Shown here: positions 25,782 to 34,103 of the stretch, piece after piece
Layout of the letters: each line of letters starts with the position of its first letter
Numbering within the stretch: position 1 is the first letter of the stretch
Assembly: GCF_030811215.1 (NCBI RefSeq)
Contig: NZ_JAUSQM010000001.1
Coordinates: 3,162,001 to 3,226,000 of the forward strand
Source: Nocardioides massiliensis
Lineage (GTDB): Bacteria > Actinomycetota > Actinomycetes > Propionibacteriales > Nocardioidaceae
Length of the DNA stretch: 64,000 nucleotides
Reading direction: 5' to 3'
Translations under genes and position numbers: made by a program
The notes under the pieces: generated by a model
The model's input: only the letters and a program-made list of their open reading frames with translations
Told to the model about the DNA's origin: nothing
The model's database searches: none

Positions 25782-26312
25782 GTGTCGAGGCCCGCGCCGA
25801 GGACGGTCCACATCGCGTTCACCAAGTGGGGCGACCGCCCCCACTGGGAGTACGACGCGCTCGCGCTCGGTCACGACGCCCACGGCGCCTGGTTCGCCGT
25901 CCCCACCGGCACGCTCATCACCCGCCCCGGCGCGCGCATCGTCACCCGTCAGGACCAGGTGATCCTGGCGCCGTACGACGCCGGGTTCGTCGCGACCTTC
26001 TACGCCCACGGACCGAGTGACCCCGAGCCCCCGTGCGCGGTGTACGTCGACATCACCACCCCGCCCGAGGTCGACGGGGACGCCGTGCGCGCCATCGACC
26101 TGGACCTGGACGTGATCCGTGGCCTGCACGGCCGCACCTGGGTCGACGACGAGGACGAGTTCGCGGCGCACCGCGCGGCGTACGGCTATCCCGAGGAGGT
26201 GGTCGCGGCAGCGCTCGCCGACTGCGCCGCCGTCATGGCGGCTCTCGAGGACGGCGAGGCGCCCTTCGACGGCGCCACCGCCGGCGACTGGCTGGCGCGC
26301 AGCAGGCGCTGA
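25782..26312 (+). CDS. DUF402 domain-containing protein
   Basis: 176 residues from the GTG at 25782, 7 bases after the SDR stop. DUF402 features: HIAFTKWGDRPHWEYDA, the strand CAVYVDITTPP, and the acidic metal-site run AIDLDLDVIR with WVDDEDEFAAH. Known relatives (FomD-like, SC4828) are metal-dependent phosphatases acting on nucleoside diphosphates or cytidylylated intermediates. Aspartates 115 and 117 and E148 are probable metal ligands. The last 127 bases overlap the convergent WYL regulator gene. Confidence 0.85.
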   Translation: MSRPAPRTVHIAFTKWGDRPHWEYDALALGHDAHGAWFAVPTGTLITRPGARIVTRQDQVILAPYDAGFVATFYAHGPSDPEPPCAVYVDITTPPEVDGDAVRAIDLDLDVIRGLHGRTWVDDEDEFAAHRAAYGYPEEVVAAALADCAAVMAALEDGEAPFDGATAGDWLARSRR

Positions 26313-27226
26313 GCCCACACCCCTGCCTCCTCGGCGAGCCACGCCGGCTCGAGCACCCGGAACGGCAGGCCGACCTCCAGCACCCGCGCCAGCACCCACC
26401 GAAGGTCGTCCGCCCCGGCGACGAGGTCGCAGGCCTCCGGCCCGACAGGCTCGACGACGGCGGTGTTGGGCGGGACCTGCGCCACCACCGCGGCCGCGGG
26501 CGCCTCGATCCGGAAGCGGGCCACCTCGGCGTACGCGCGCTGGGTCACGCCCTCGCGCACCCGCGCCACCGCGTCCGGGACGGGGCGCGCCGCGAACCGC
26601 ACGCCCAGGGAGCGCGGCTCGCTCAGGCGGTCGAGGCGGAAGGTCCGCCAGTCGGTGCGCCCGAGGTCCCACGCCAGGAGGTACCAGCGGCCTCCGCTGA
26701 CGACCAGCCGTGCCGGCTCGACGCGTCGGTCCTGCCCGTCGGTGTAGGTGAAGGCAAGGCGTTCGCGGTCGCGGATGCTGCGCACCACGACGAGCAGCAC
26801 CCGCACGTCGACGCGCGGCCCCCCACCGGGCACGACGCTGGTCGTCTCGGCGACGGCGGCCACCTCGCGGGCCAGCCGCTTCGGGAGCACCTGGTCGAGC
26901 TTGGCGAGGGCCCGCACCGCCGGCTCCTCCACACCGTCGACCGCGCTGCCGGTCGCCACCTGCAGTGCCACGGCCACCGCCACCGCCTCGGCGTCGTCGA
27001 GCAGCAGGGGCGGCAGGGCGCGCCCGGCCGCAAGCCGGTAGCCGCCGCCCAGGCCCGGGGACGCCTCGACCGGGTAGCCGAGCTCGCGCAACCGCTCGAC
27101 GTCACGGCGTACGCACCGGGTGGTCACCCCCAGCTCCTCGGCGAGCGCCGGTCCCGACAGCACCGCGCCGGACTGCAGGCGACCGAGCAGGCGCAGCACC
27201 CGGGCCAGGGTCTCCATGTCGCCCAT
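26186..27226 (-). CDS. WYL-domain transcriptional regulator (DeoR-type HTH)
   Basis: 346 residues. N-terminal HTH_11 winged helix: LGRLQSGAVLSGPALAEELGV, TTRCVRRDVERLRELGYPV, then GLGGGYRLAAG. The WYL domain (about 150-230) includes RRVEPARLVVSGGRWYLLAWD, and a C-terminal WCX-type extension follows. It senses a ligand through WYL and binds DNA. It is divergent from a DinB gene with a palindrome in the 53-base gap, so it probably controls both. The last 30-35 residues (after RLLRAS) are read from the opposite strand of the DUF402 gene and look non-conserved. An ATG at 27217 is an alternative start. Confidence 0.9.
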   Translation of the reverse strand: MGDMETLARVLRLLGRLQSGAVLSGPALAEELGVTTRCVRRDVERLRELGYPVEASPGLGGGYRLAAGRALPPLLLDDAEAVAVAVALQVATGSAVDGVEEPAVRALAKLDQVLPKRLAREVAAVAETTSVVPGGGPRVDVRVLLVVVRSIRDRERLAFTYTDGQDRRVEPARLVVSGGRWYLLAWDLGRTDWRTFRLDRLSEPRSLGVRFAARPVPDAVARVREGVTQRAYAEVARFRIEAPAAAVVAQVPPNTAVVEPVGPEACDLVAGADDLRWVLARVLEVGLPFRVLEPAWLAEEAGVWAQRLLRASQSPAVAPSKGASPSSRAAMTAAQSASAAATTSSG

Positions 27227-27238
27227 CCTGCCGCAGAT

Positions 27239-27257
27239 GCGGACTGATTCGGTCCGC
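27239..27257. promoter_or_regulatory. Inverted repeat, candidate WYL operator
   Basis: GCGGAC-N7-GTCCGC lies in the WYL-DinB gap, 12 bases from the WYL start. It sits just upstream of TAGCGT (27267-27272), the -10-like box of the DinB gene. Position and symmetry fit an autoregulated operator. Confidence 0.5.
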
Positions 27258-27266
27258 GAAGACTCC

Positions 27267-27272
27267 TAGCGT
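27267..27272 (+). promoter_or_regulatory. -10 hexamer for a leaderless DinB transcript
   Basis: TAGCGT ends 7 bases before the ATG at 27280; no Shine-Dalgarno is present. Confidence 0.5.
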
Positions 27273-27279
27273 GCCGCCT

Positions 27280-27870
27280 ATGAACTGGAACGCACTGCTC
27301 CTCGACCAGCTGTCCTGGCACTGGGACCACCACCTCCGGCCGCGCCTGGCCGGTCTCAGCGACGACGAGTACCGCCGGGAGCCGGTCGCCGGCTGCTGGA
27401 ACGCCCGTCCCGAGGGCGATCCGGCGGCCGCACCGATCGCCGGCGGCACGGGACCGTTCCGCATCGACTTCGCGATGCCCGAGCCCGAGCCTGCACCCGT
27501 CACGACGATCGCCTGGCGCATCGGCCACCTCGTCGTCGCGGTGCTCGGCGAGCGCAACCACTCTCACTTCGGCGGTCCGCCGATCTCCTACCCCGACCAC
27601 GCCTACGCGGGTACGGCGGACGAGGCACTGGCGCAGCTCGACGAGCACTACGGGCGCTGGGTCGAGGGGGTGCGTGGCCTGGGTGAGGACGGACTCGCGC
27701 GACCCTGCGGTCCCGCGGAGGGGCCGTGGGCGGATGCACCGATGGGGGCGCTCGTCCTGCACATCCACCGCGAGATGATCCACCACGGCAGCGAGCTCTG
27801 CCTACTGCGCGACCTCTACCGGGCCGGCGCCGGGGCTCAGGTGTTGGGCGGCGGGGCCTCGGCGTCCTGA
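27280..27870 (+). CDS. DinB-family protein
   Basis: 196 residues of the DinB/YfiT four-helix metal-binding superfamily. The opening LLDQLSWHWDHHLRPRLAGLSDDEYRRE is characteristic, and the metal histidines are likely H in IGHLVVAVLGERN and the pair in HIHREMIHHGSELCLLRDLY near the C-terminus. Members act as thiol (mycothiol)-dependent transferases or are uncharacterised; its enzymatic reaction is not known. It is divergent from the WYL regulator, which probably controls it. The 3' end overlaps the convergent ThrE-type exporter gene by 34 bases. Confidence 0.88.
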   Translation: MNWNALLLDQLSWHWDHHLRPRLAGLSDDEYRREPVAGCWNARPEGDPAAAPIAGGTGPFRIDFAMPEPEPAPVTTIAWRIGHLVVAVLGERNHSHFGGPPISYPDHAYAGTADEALAQLDEHYGRWVEGVRGLGEDGLARPCGPAEGPWADAPMGALVLHIHREMIHHGSELCLLRDLYRAGAGAQVLGGGASAS

Positions 27871-29201
27871 ATCCGCGCGGGGCGCGGTGCCCGGGCGCGC
27901 AACGGCCCGACCAGGCGCGGGCCGGACAGTCGGCGCTCGAGTCGCCGCGCCTCCCGCCGCAACGGCTGGGCGGCGTACTCGCCCAGGATCACGCCGGAGG
28001 CCAGGGCGATCGCGATCGAGGCGGCTGTGACCATCGCGACGATGCCTTCCGCGGAGTCACCCTGCTCCGCGCCGATGAGCGATAGACCGCGATAGATCGA
28101 GAGCCCGGGCAGCATCGGGAGGATCGCCGGCACGACGATGACCAGCGGCGGTACCCGGAACCGGCCGCTGGCGGCGTAAGCGACCAGGCCGACGAGCAGC
28201 GCCGCCGCGGAGGCTGCCCACGTGCGTCCGATCTCCTGGATCAGGACGGTCTGGTAGACGCCGACCGCGGTAGCCGCGATGAAGCCGATCGGAAGCAGCG
28301 ACCGCCATGGTGCATAGCAGGACAGGGCGAAAGCGGCAGCTGCCAGACCCCCGCCGAACATCATGAAGGGCACGTACTCGAACCCGCCGGCGGCGCCGGG
28401 CTGCACGAAGCCCATGTCGAGGCCGAGCATGCGGGCGACGGTCAACCCGCCGCTCACCCCGGCGATGATGCCGGCTGTTGCCAGCAGCGCCTCGAGGATG
28501 CGCGCGCTGCCGGTGATGTAGAAGCCCGTGAGCGCGTCCTGGATCGCTCCCATGAAGCTGACGCCGGCCAGCAGCATGATCACGCTCGCGGTGATCACCA
28601 ACGACGGTTGCGGGAACACGGACGGGAAGGCGGCCGTCGTGACGGCGGCGACCAGCGTGGCGAGCAGCCCGCCGGCGACCTGCTGGTAGAAGTCCGGCAG
28701 CCGACGCCGCGACATGCGCCACTTGAGGACGTCGATCCCCATCGCTGCAAGGAAGGCGATCGCGAGCATGGGGAGGTCGCCACCGAGGAGGACGCCGATC
28801 GCCGCACCGGAGACCCCCACCGCCAGCGTCGACGCCCAGCGGGGCAGGGCGTGACCGGTGGAGACGATCCGCGCGATCCGGGCCCGCGCCTCGTCGCGAT
28901 CGATCGCGTCCGCCAGGAGCGCGTTGACGAGGGCGTCGACCCGGGTCAGGTCGTCGTAGTCGATGTCGCGATGCCGGACCTGGCGCACCTGGAGCAGGGC
29001 CGGCTCGTCGGGGTCGGACTGGTAGGAGACGCGCAGGGAGGTGAACGTCACGTCCACGTCGCAGTTGCGCAGTCCCAGGTGGTGGGTCAGCGACAGCATC
29101 GTCGCCGTGACGTCGGCGGCGCCGGCCCCGGAGGACAGCAGGATCTCCCCCACCCGCAGCGCCAGGTCCAAGGTCAGGTAGCGATCACGAGCCTCGGGCA
29201 T
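27837..29201 (-). CDS. Threonine/serine exporter family protein (ThrE type)
   Basis: 454 residues with both halves of the family. The N-terminal DUF1212/ThrE part (about 1-260) starts with ALRVGEILLSSGAGAADVTATM and FTSLRVSY, followed by five hydrophobic helices. The C-terminal DUF3815/ThrE_2 part (about 280-410) includes LLVGLVAYAASGRF and PAILPMLPGLSIYRGL. About ten membrane segments in all. ThrE in Corynebacterium exports threonine and serine using the proton gradient. The tail is Arg/Pro-rich and cytosolic. An expected serine-hydrolase-like motif in the N-terminal domain cannot be confirmed by eye. Confidence 0.93.
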   Translation of the reverse strand: MPEARDRYLTLDLALRVGEILLSSGAGAADVTATMLSLTHHLGLRNCDVDVTFTSLRVSYQSDPDEPALLQVRQVRHRDIDYDDLTRVDALVNALLADAIDRDEARARIARIVSTGHALPRWASTLAVGVSGAAIGVLLGGDLPMLAIAFLAAMGIDVLKWRMSRRRLPDFYQQVAGGLLATLVAAVTTAAFPSVFPQPSLVITASVIMLLAGVSFMGAIQDALTGFYITGSARILEALLATAGIIAGVSGGLTVARMLGLDMGFVQPGAAGGFEYVPFMMFGGGLAAAAFALSCYAPWRSLLPIGFIAATAVGVYQTVLIQEIGRTWAASAAALLVGLVAYAASGRFRVPPLVIVVPAILPMLPGLSIYRGLSLIGAEQGDSAEGIVAMVTAASIAIALASGVILGEYAAQPLRREARRLERRLSGPRLVGPLRARAPRPARIQDAEAPPPNT

Positions 29202-29241
29202 GGGCGCATCATGGCATGCGCGAAAAGCCCGCAGACGTGCC

Positions 29242-29273
29242 GCTGCCGGCCACCCGTGCGGGTGGCCGGCAGC
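29242..29273. terminator. Perfect 14-bp stem-loop terminator
   Basis: GCTGCCGGCCACCC (29242-29255) pairs completely with GGGTGGCCGGCAGC (29260-29273) around GTGC. It lies 24 bases past the stop of the leftward secreted-protein gene and 40 bases before the ThrE-type gene start, so it separates the two transcripts. No T-tract. Confidence 0.8.
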
Positions 29274-29297
29274 AGCTGGAGGAGGGTCCTCAGTCGA

Positions 29298-30686
29298 TCA
29301 GCGGCAGATCCGCAGCAGCCCGCACAGGATCGGGTTGAAGATCGGGTCGAGCGGATCCAGGATCGGGCCGAGGATCGGGTCGAGCGGGTCGAGGATCGGG
29401 CCCAGGATCGGGTCCAGACCCCCGCCACTGGTCCCGCCACCGGTCCCGCCGCCGCCGGCACCACCGAGCAACGCAGCGAGCAGGTCGTTGATGAGGTCGG
29501 TCAGGAGCGTGAGGCCGAGCCCGCGGCCGAAGACCTCAGTGAGGCTGCTCAGCACCGCCGCAGCGGCCCGCGGGTCGTGCCCGCCGAGGGCAGGGAAGGC
29601 CTCGAGTCCGGGGAACGCGCCGCTGGTGAGCATCCCGGTGAGCCCGCTGAGCAGGCCACTCAGGTCGCCCGTGGACAGGGTGCTCAGGCCGCCACCGTTG
29701 AGGATCTGCAGCAGCGAGCCGAGCTGGTCGGCGCCGCCGCCACCACCCAGGTTGCCCAGCTGGGCGATAATCGGGGTGAGGGCCGAGGCCAGCCCCGTCG
29801 GCTCGACGGCCGTGAGCGTCGCCAGGAGAGCGGTCAGGTGCGTGATGTCCGCACCCTGCGGGAGACCGCCTCCGCCCCCGGCGACCTGTGCCAGGAGGGC
29901 GCTGAGCAGGTTCTGCAGCTGCGCCGCACCCGCGCCCCCACCGGCCGCGCCGCCGAGCAGGTCACCCAAGGAGCGCAGTCGGTCGACAACGCCACTGGGG
30001 TCGAGGTCGGAGAGCTGGGCGAGGATCGCGTCCAGCCCGGCGCCCTCGGCGCTTGGGAGGGCGGACTCGATGTCGAGCAGCTGGTCGAGCAGGCCCTCGA
30101 CCGCGCTCCTCAGCGGGGCGCTGAGCTCCGCCGGGAGGAGGTCGAACAGGGGGTTGTTGAGCAGGAGCTCGAGTCCGGCAATCTGGTCCTTGACCTGCTT
30201 CTCGGCCTCGGGCTTGGTGGCCGGGCGGTTGGCGCACAGGTCACGCATGCTGCGCTGCGCGTTGTCGCGAGCCGCGCGGCGCACCGAGACGATCCGGGTC
30301 TGCGCCTTGTAGTTGCGGGTCCGGGTCTTGACGACCCGCTTGGCCTTGCGGAACTTCGCGACGGCGGCCTTGCGCTTCTTGAGCGTGACCTTGCCCGCGC
30401 GGTGGCGCTTGATGACCCGCGTCGCCTGGCGCTTGGCCTTGGCGCGCGCCTTCTTCGCCTGGTTGACCCGCTTCTTGATCCGGTTCTGCTTCGTGACGGC
30501 CTTCGTGTACGCCGTACGGGTGCTGGTGGCACGGCCCTGCGCCGCGACACAGGAGGCGTCCGCGGCGGTGCTGAAGGACGTCGTCGAGGTCGACTCCGCC
30601 GCCGTGGCGGGGGTCAGCGCGGAGAGGCCGACGACCAGCCCGAGGCTGAGCGCGGCCGTCAGCACGGCCCGTGCTGCATGTCGCAT
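29298..30686 (-). CDS. Repetitive secreted protein (basic N-terminal half, Gly/Leu-rich C-terminal half)
   Basis: 462 residues from the ATG at 30686 (MRHAARAVLTAALSLGLVVG, signal peptide, cleavage near TPATAAES). No known domain. Residues about 60-165 are Lys/Arg-rich and helical (KKRVNQAKKARAKAKRQA), a possible polyanion-binding coil. From about 190 on it is Leu/Gly/Ala-rich with many GLLxxL and GGGG stretches. It ends with 11-residue repeats LDPILGPILDP and a pair of cysteines (CGLLRIC). Layout suggests an exported structural or envelope-binding protein. A TTG 9 bases upstream has a better-spaced GGAG and could be the true start. Confidence 0.8.
   Translation of the reverse strand: MRHAARAVLTAALSLGLVVGLSALTPATAAESTSTTSFSTAADASCVAAQGRATSTRTAYTKAVTKQNRIKKRVNQAKKARAKAKRQATRVIKRHRAGKVTLKKRKAAVAKFRKAKRVVKTRTRNYKAQTRIVSVRRAARDNAQRSMRDLCANRPATKPEAEKQVKDQIAGLELLLNNPLFDLLPAELSAPLRSAVEGLLDQLLDIESALPSAEGAGLDAILAQLSDLDPSGVVDRLRSLGDLLGGAAGGGAGAAQLQNLLSALLAQVAGGGGGLPQGADITHLTALLATLTAVEPTGLASALTPIIAQLGNLGGGGGADQLGSLLQILNGGGLSTLSTGDLSGLLSGLTGMLTSGAFPGLEAFPALGGHDPRAAAAVLSSLTEVFGRGLGLTLLTDLINDLLAALLGGAGGGGTGGGTSGGGLDPILGPILDPLDPILGPILDPLDPIFNPILCGLLRICR
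29325..29417 (-). repeat. 33-base tandem repeats encoding LDPILGPILDP
   Basis: Two full copies (29417-29385 and 29384-29352) and one partial, diverged copy (29351-29325) lie at the 3' end of the secreted-protein gene. The DNA itself is repeated (GATCGGG(T/C)CGAGG motifs), so expansion and contraction by slippage is possible. Confidence 0.85.
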
Positions 30687-30895
30687 CGCGTGCAAGGTGA
30701 TCTCCTGTCCAGTGGTCGGCACCACTCCTGTGACGCGGTGCCGTGAGCCCCTTGTCGGCACGCGCAGGCACGACCTGAGCGATCCGCGTGACCCGGCCCA
30801 CATTTTTCTCGGCGCGTCGGTGTTGTCGGCCAGGCCGAGGGGGCAGGATCGCCCGCACGCCCGACCGTGGCGTCGACCGACATCCGGAGCCCCCC

Positions 30896-32296
30896 TTGGC
30901 CATCCCCGCTGACCCGACCGCGACCGCGTTCCTCCTCGCCGAGAGCCGGCGCATGCCGCTGCACGTCGGCGGGCTCGAGCTCTTCCGTCCGCCCGCGGAC
31001 GCCGGGCCGGACTTCCCTCGTGAGCTCTACGAGGCCATGCGCGGGGCCGAGGAGATCGCGCCGCTGTTCCTGCGCCACCCGCACCGGTCGGCAGCCACCG
31101 GCGGGGCCTACGTCTGGCGCCCGGACCGACACTTCGACATCGACTACCACGTCCGTCACAGCGCCCTGCCCGCTCCGGGACGCATCCTGGAGCTGCTGGC
31201 GCTCTGCTCGCGCCTGCACGGCACCCGGCTCGCGCGCGAACGTCCGCTCTGGGAGGCGCATGTGATCGAGGGCCTCGCCGACGGACGGGTCGCCGTCTAC
31301 ACGAAGGTCCATCACGCCCTGGTCGACGGTGTCTCCGCGATGCGCCTGCTGCAGGGGGTGCTCAGCACCGATCCCGACGAGCGCGGGATGCAGCCCCCGT
31401 GGGCCGCGCACCCACCGGCCGCGGGGCGTCGCGGCGGTGGAGCCGTCGCGCCGTGGGAGGTGCCCGTGACGGCCGTGCGCCAGGCACTTGCGATCAGCGC
31501 CGACGCCGCCGGCCTCCCGGGGGCCCTGGTGCGCACGATCAGGCGCAGCGTCCGTGGCGAGCCGTCGTCACTCTCGCTGAGCGCCCCCCGCAGCATCCTC
31601 AACCAGCGCATCACCGCGGCCCGCCGCTTCGCCGCCCAGGACTGGGAGCTCGACCGGTTGCACGCGATCGGCACGGCCACCGGCACCACGATCAACGACG
31701 TCGTGCTGGCGATGTGCAGCGGCGCTCTGCGCACCTATCTCCGCGACAACGGGGGCCTGCCCGTCGAGCCGCTGATCGCGATGGTGCCGGTGGGGCTGAA
31801 GTCCGATGAGGTGAACTCGGCCTCGACGTCCGGAGGCAACGCCGTGGGCGCGGTCATGGTCCGCCTCGCCACCGACCTCGACGACCCGTCCGACCGCCTG
31901 CAGGCCATCCACCGCTCGATGCTCGACGGCAAGGAGGGCCTCGGTGCGATGAGCCCGCTGCAGATCGTCGCGATGTCCGGCCTCGGACTGGCCCCGGCGG
32001 TCGTCCTGCCCGCACTGCGGCTGAACGGGATCCTGCCGCCGCCCTTCAACCTGATCATCTCCAACGTGCCCGGGCCCCGCGACCCGTTGTACTTCAACGG
32101 GGCCGAGCTCGTCGGGATGTATCCGCTGTCGATCCCGATCGACGGCATGGCGCTCAACATCACCTGCACGACGTACGCCGGCTCGATCGGATTCGGTCTG
32201 ACCGGGTGCCGGCGGACGGCGCCCAGCCTCCAGCACCTGCTGACCTACCTCGATGACGAGCTGCAGGCGCTGGAGGCGGCATGTCTCAGCTCGTGA
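30896..32296 (+). CDS. Wax ester synthase/diacylglycerol acyltransferase (WS/DGAT) family protein
   Basis: 466 residues. The catalytic HHxxxDG is KVHHALVDGVSAM (about residues 137-149). The C-terminal domain has TINDVVLAMCSGALR, MVPVGLKS and the FNLIISNVPGPRDPLYFNGAEL block characteristic of actinobacterial acyl-CoA:diacylglycerol acyltransferases. It uses acyl-CoA to esterify diacylglycerol or long-chain alcohols, forming storage lipid. The start is a TTG at 30896 with GGAG 6 bases upstream; the frame is open further upstream without similarity. It overlaps the BetT-tail remnant at the 3' end by 11 bases. Confidence 0.9.
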   Translation: MAIPADPTATAFLLAESRRMPLHVGGLELFRPPADAGPDFPRELYEAMRGAEEIAPLFLRHPHRSAATGGAYVWRPDRHFDIDYHVRHSALPAPGRILELLALCSRLHGTRLARERPLWEAHVIEGLADGRVAVYTKVHHALVDGVSAMRLLQGVLSTDPDERGMQPPWAAHPPAAGRRGGGAVAPWEVPVTAVRQALAISADAAGLPGALVRTIRRSVRGEPSSLSLSAPRSILNQRITAARRFAAQDWELDRLHAIGTATGTTINDVVLAMCSGALRTYLRDNGGLPVEPLIAMVPVGLKSDEVNSASTSGGNAVGAVMVRLATDLDDPSDRLQAIHRSMLDGKEGLGAMSPLQIVAMSGLGLAPAVVLPALRLNGILPPPFNLIISNVPGPRDPLYFNGAELVGMYPLSIPIDGMALNITCTTYAGSIGFGLTGCRRTAPSLQHLLTYLDDELQALEAACLSS

Positions 32297-32717
32297 GGGT
32301 GGGCGGCTCGTGCAGCCGCAGGAACTCCAGGTGGCGCTCGTACTGGTCGAGCACGTCGTCGATCAGCTGCGGCGCCGTGTAGCCCATGACGTCGTAGTCC
32401 TGACCGCCACTGCTGAGGTAGACCTCGAGGCGGCCGTAGTAGTCGTCGCCGCGGCTCATGCGCCCGGCGTACGACGGGACGGGCAGCTTCTGCAGGTGCA
32501 CCTGGTAGCAGAACCGGTTCGGTGAGTCGGGCTCGAGGCAGAGCTCGACCATCCGGCTCCCCTCGGGGTCGACGTCCTCGCGCACCGTGACGGCGATCCC
32601 CTGCTTCCCCACCTCGGCGGCGACCTCCTCGAGCGCCGGCCGGACGACCTGGTCCAGGTGCTCCTCGACCCGGTGCGGCGCAGAGTAGGCCAGGACGCGG
32701 CGGGACCGAGGGGGCGC
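32286..32717 (-). pseudogene. Orphan BetT-type C-terminal cytosolic domain (remnant of a choline/betaine BCCT transporter)
   Basis: The open frame of 143 codons (APPRSRRVLAYSAP...) matches the hydrophilic C-terminal domain of long-tailed BetT transporters: EEHLDQVVRPALEEVAAEVG, then RFCYQVHLQKLPVPSYA, YGRLEVYLSSGGQDYDVMGY and DDVLDQYERHLEFLRLH. No transmembrane part precedes it. Homology extends about 35 codons upstream of the first standard start (GTG at 32612), where no ATG, GTG or TTG occurs. The frame begins directly after the TAG of the HAAS gene and is in frame with it. Best read as a decayed transporter tail, or else as a 108-residue protein from the GTG. A read-through fusion is a remote option. 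Confidence 0.65.
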
Positions 32718-33761
32718 CTACCCACTCGCGCGCGTTCGCTCACCTCGTGTGCGCGAGGTGCGGTACTGCACGTGCTTGCGGACCGCGTCGACGATGCCGA
32801 GGACCGCCGTCACCACTGCGACCGCCACGACGATGCCGTCCACCGCGCGCCGCGGCGTGCCGGGGTCGTCGAGGCCCGCGAGGACCGCGGGGTTGACGAC
32901 GTCCTGGGTGCGGATGAGAGCGACGAGGAACGCCGCGAAGACCACGTCGAGCACGATGCTCGTGACCGTCACGACCCGGGTCCAGTTGCCGACGACGAAC
33001 TTCACCACCTCGACCACCAGGGTGACCACGAGCAGTGCGACGAACCCCCATGCCCAGCCGTTCGACCACAGCTCGGGGTCGAGCATCGGGGCGCGCACGC
33101 CGTCGGGCCCGTCGAGGGGTGAGCGGAAGTGCTGCCACGGCAGCCAGGCCAGGGCGAGGCCCGTGACTCCCGCTCCCCAGACCAGCTCCGGCACCCCGAT
33201 CTGGCGGGACCGGGGAAGCTCGGGCAGGTCGTCGGGACTCCAGTCCTTGCGCGACTCCTCCAGCGCGCTGGGTGACCCGGTCCGTTCGAGGACCCAGAAG
33301 ACCCCGGTCACCCAGAAGGCGATGTGGATCGCCGCGGTGAACCCGGTCCAGACCGCGTCCCCGATCGCCGCACCCGCGGCGACCCGGTCGAAGCCGACGT
33401 TGACCGCCAGCACAACCACCACGATGATCGGCACGACGGTGACGACCAGCGCGCGCAGCGTGGTCCACCAGTCGTCGAAGTAGCGCGGCCCGATCAGGTG
33501 ACGGGGCCCGGCTGCGTACGCGTGCGAGAGCTGGGTCGGCTCCCCCATCTCGGTCAGCACCTCGCGTACGGCGAGCTCACGGCGTACGTCGTCGGCGGTC
33601 TCGCCGGTCCGGTCGTCGACCGAGTCCCAGATGCCGGCGCGAAGCTCGTCGGCCACGTCGGCGCGCTGCGCAGCGGGGAGGTGGCGGGCGACGGCGTGGA
33701 CGTAGCGGTCGACGAGCCGGGCTGCGGCGTCCGCCGACGTCGCGGTGCGGTGGACGGTCAT
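32718..33761 (-). CDS. HAAS-domain membrane protein (partner of the PadR regulator)
   Basis: 347 residues. The N-terminal 80 residues form a HAAS/permease-prefix domain (LVDRYVHAVARHLPAAQRADVADELRA, then MGEPTQLSHAYAAG), which typically accompanies PadR regulators. Then come about six membrane segments (for example ALVVTVVPIIVVVVLAVNVG, GFVALLVVTLVVEVVKFVVG) with a soluble loop near 165-200, and a basic C-terminal tail. Start at 33761 overlaps the PadR stop (ATGA). In such pairs the membrane protein is thought to transmit an envelope signal to PadR or be its target. It ends with TAG, behind which the BetT-tail frame continues. Confidence 0.87.
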   Translation of the reverse strand: MTVHRTATSADAAARLVDRYVHAVARHLPAAQRADVADELRAGIWDSVDDRTGETADDVRRELAVREVLTEMGEPTQLSHAYAAGPRHLIGPRYFDDWWTTLRALVVTVVPIIVVVVLAVNVGFDRVAAGAAIGDAVWTGFTAAIHIAFWVTGVFWVLERTGSPSALEESRKDWSPDDLPELPRSRQIGVPELVWGAGVTGLALAWLPWQHFRSPLDGPDGVRAPMLDPELWSNGWAWGFVALLVVTLVVEVVKFVVGNWTRVVTVTSIVLDVVFAAFLVALIRTQDVVNPAVLAGLDDPGTPRRAVDGIVVAVAVVTAVLGIVDAVRKHVQYRTSRTRGERTRASG

Positions 33762-34096
33762 GAGGGGGTCCCTTCGAGAGCGGTACGGACACGGTGGTCG
33801 AGGGCGGCCCACTCCTGGGCCAGGGCGGACCGCAGGGCGCGGCCGGCGTCGGTGAGGACGTAGAACTTGCGCGGGCGCGACTCCTCGGTGTTCCACTCGC
33901 TGGTGAGCACGCCCTGCTTCTCGAGGCGGCGCAGCAGCGGGTAGAGCGTGTTGGCGTCGACGTCGAACCCCGCGTGCTCGAGCGTGGTCAGCAGCGCGTA
34001 GCCGTAGCGCGCCTCGTCGAGGACGCTCAGGCACGCCAGCACGACCGTCCCGCGGCGCAGCTCGCCGACATGACCCGCGAGCAGCTCTTCATCCAT
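33758..34096 (-). CDS. PadR family transcriptional regulator
   Basis: 112 residues: a compact PadR-s1 winged helix. LRRGTVVLACLSVLDEARYGYALLTTLEHAG leads into VDANTLYPLLRRLEKQGVL (recognition helix and wing), then SRPRKFYVLTDAGRALRSAL, the classic PadR wing-to-dimerisation sequence. It represses its own operon with the HAAS gene, which it overlaps by 4 bases. A 19-bp perfect palindrome lies between its -35 and -10 boxes. The inducer is unknown. Confidence 0.94.
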   Translation of the reverse strand: MDEELLAGHVGELRRGTVVLACLSVLDEARYGYALLTTLEHAGFDVDANTLYPLLRRLEKQGVLTSEWNTEESRPRKFYVLTDAGRALRSALAQEWAALDHRVRTALEGTPS

Positions 34097-34103
34097 GCGT
34101 CGG

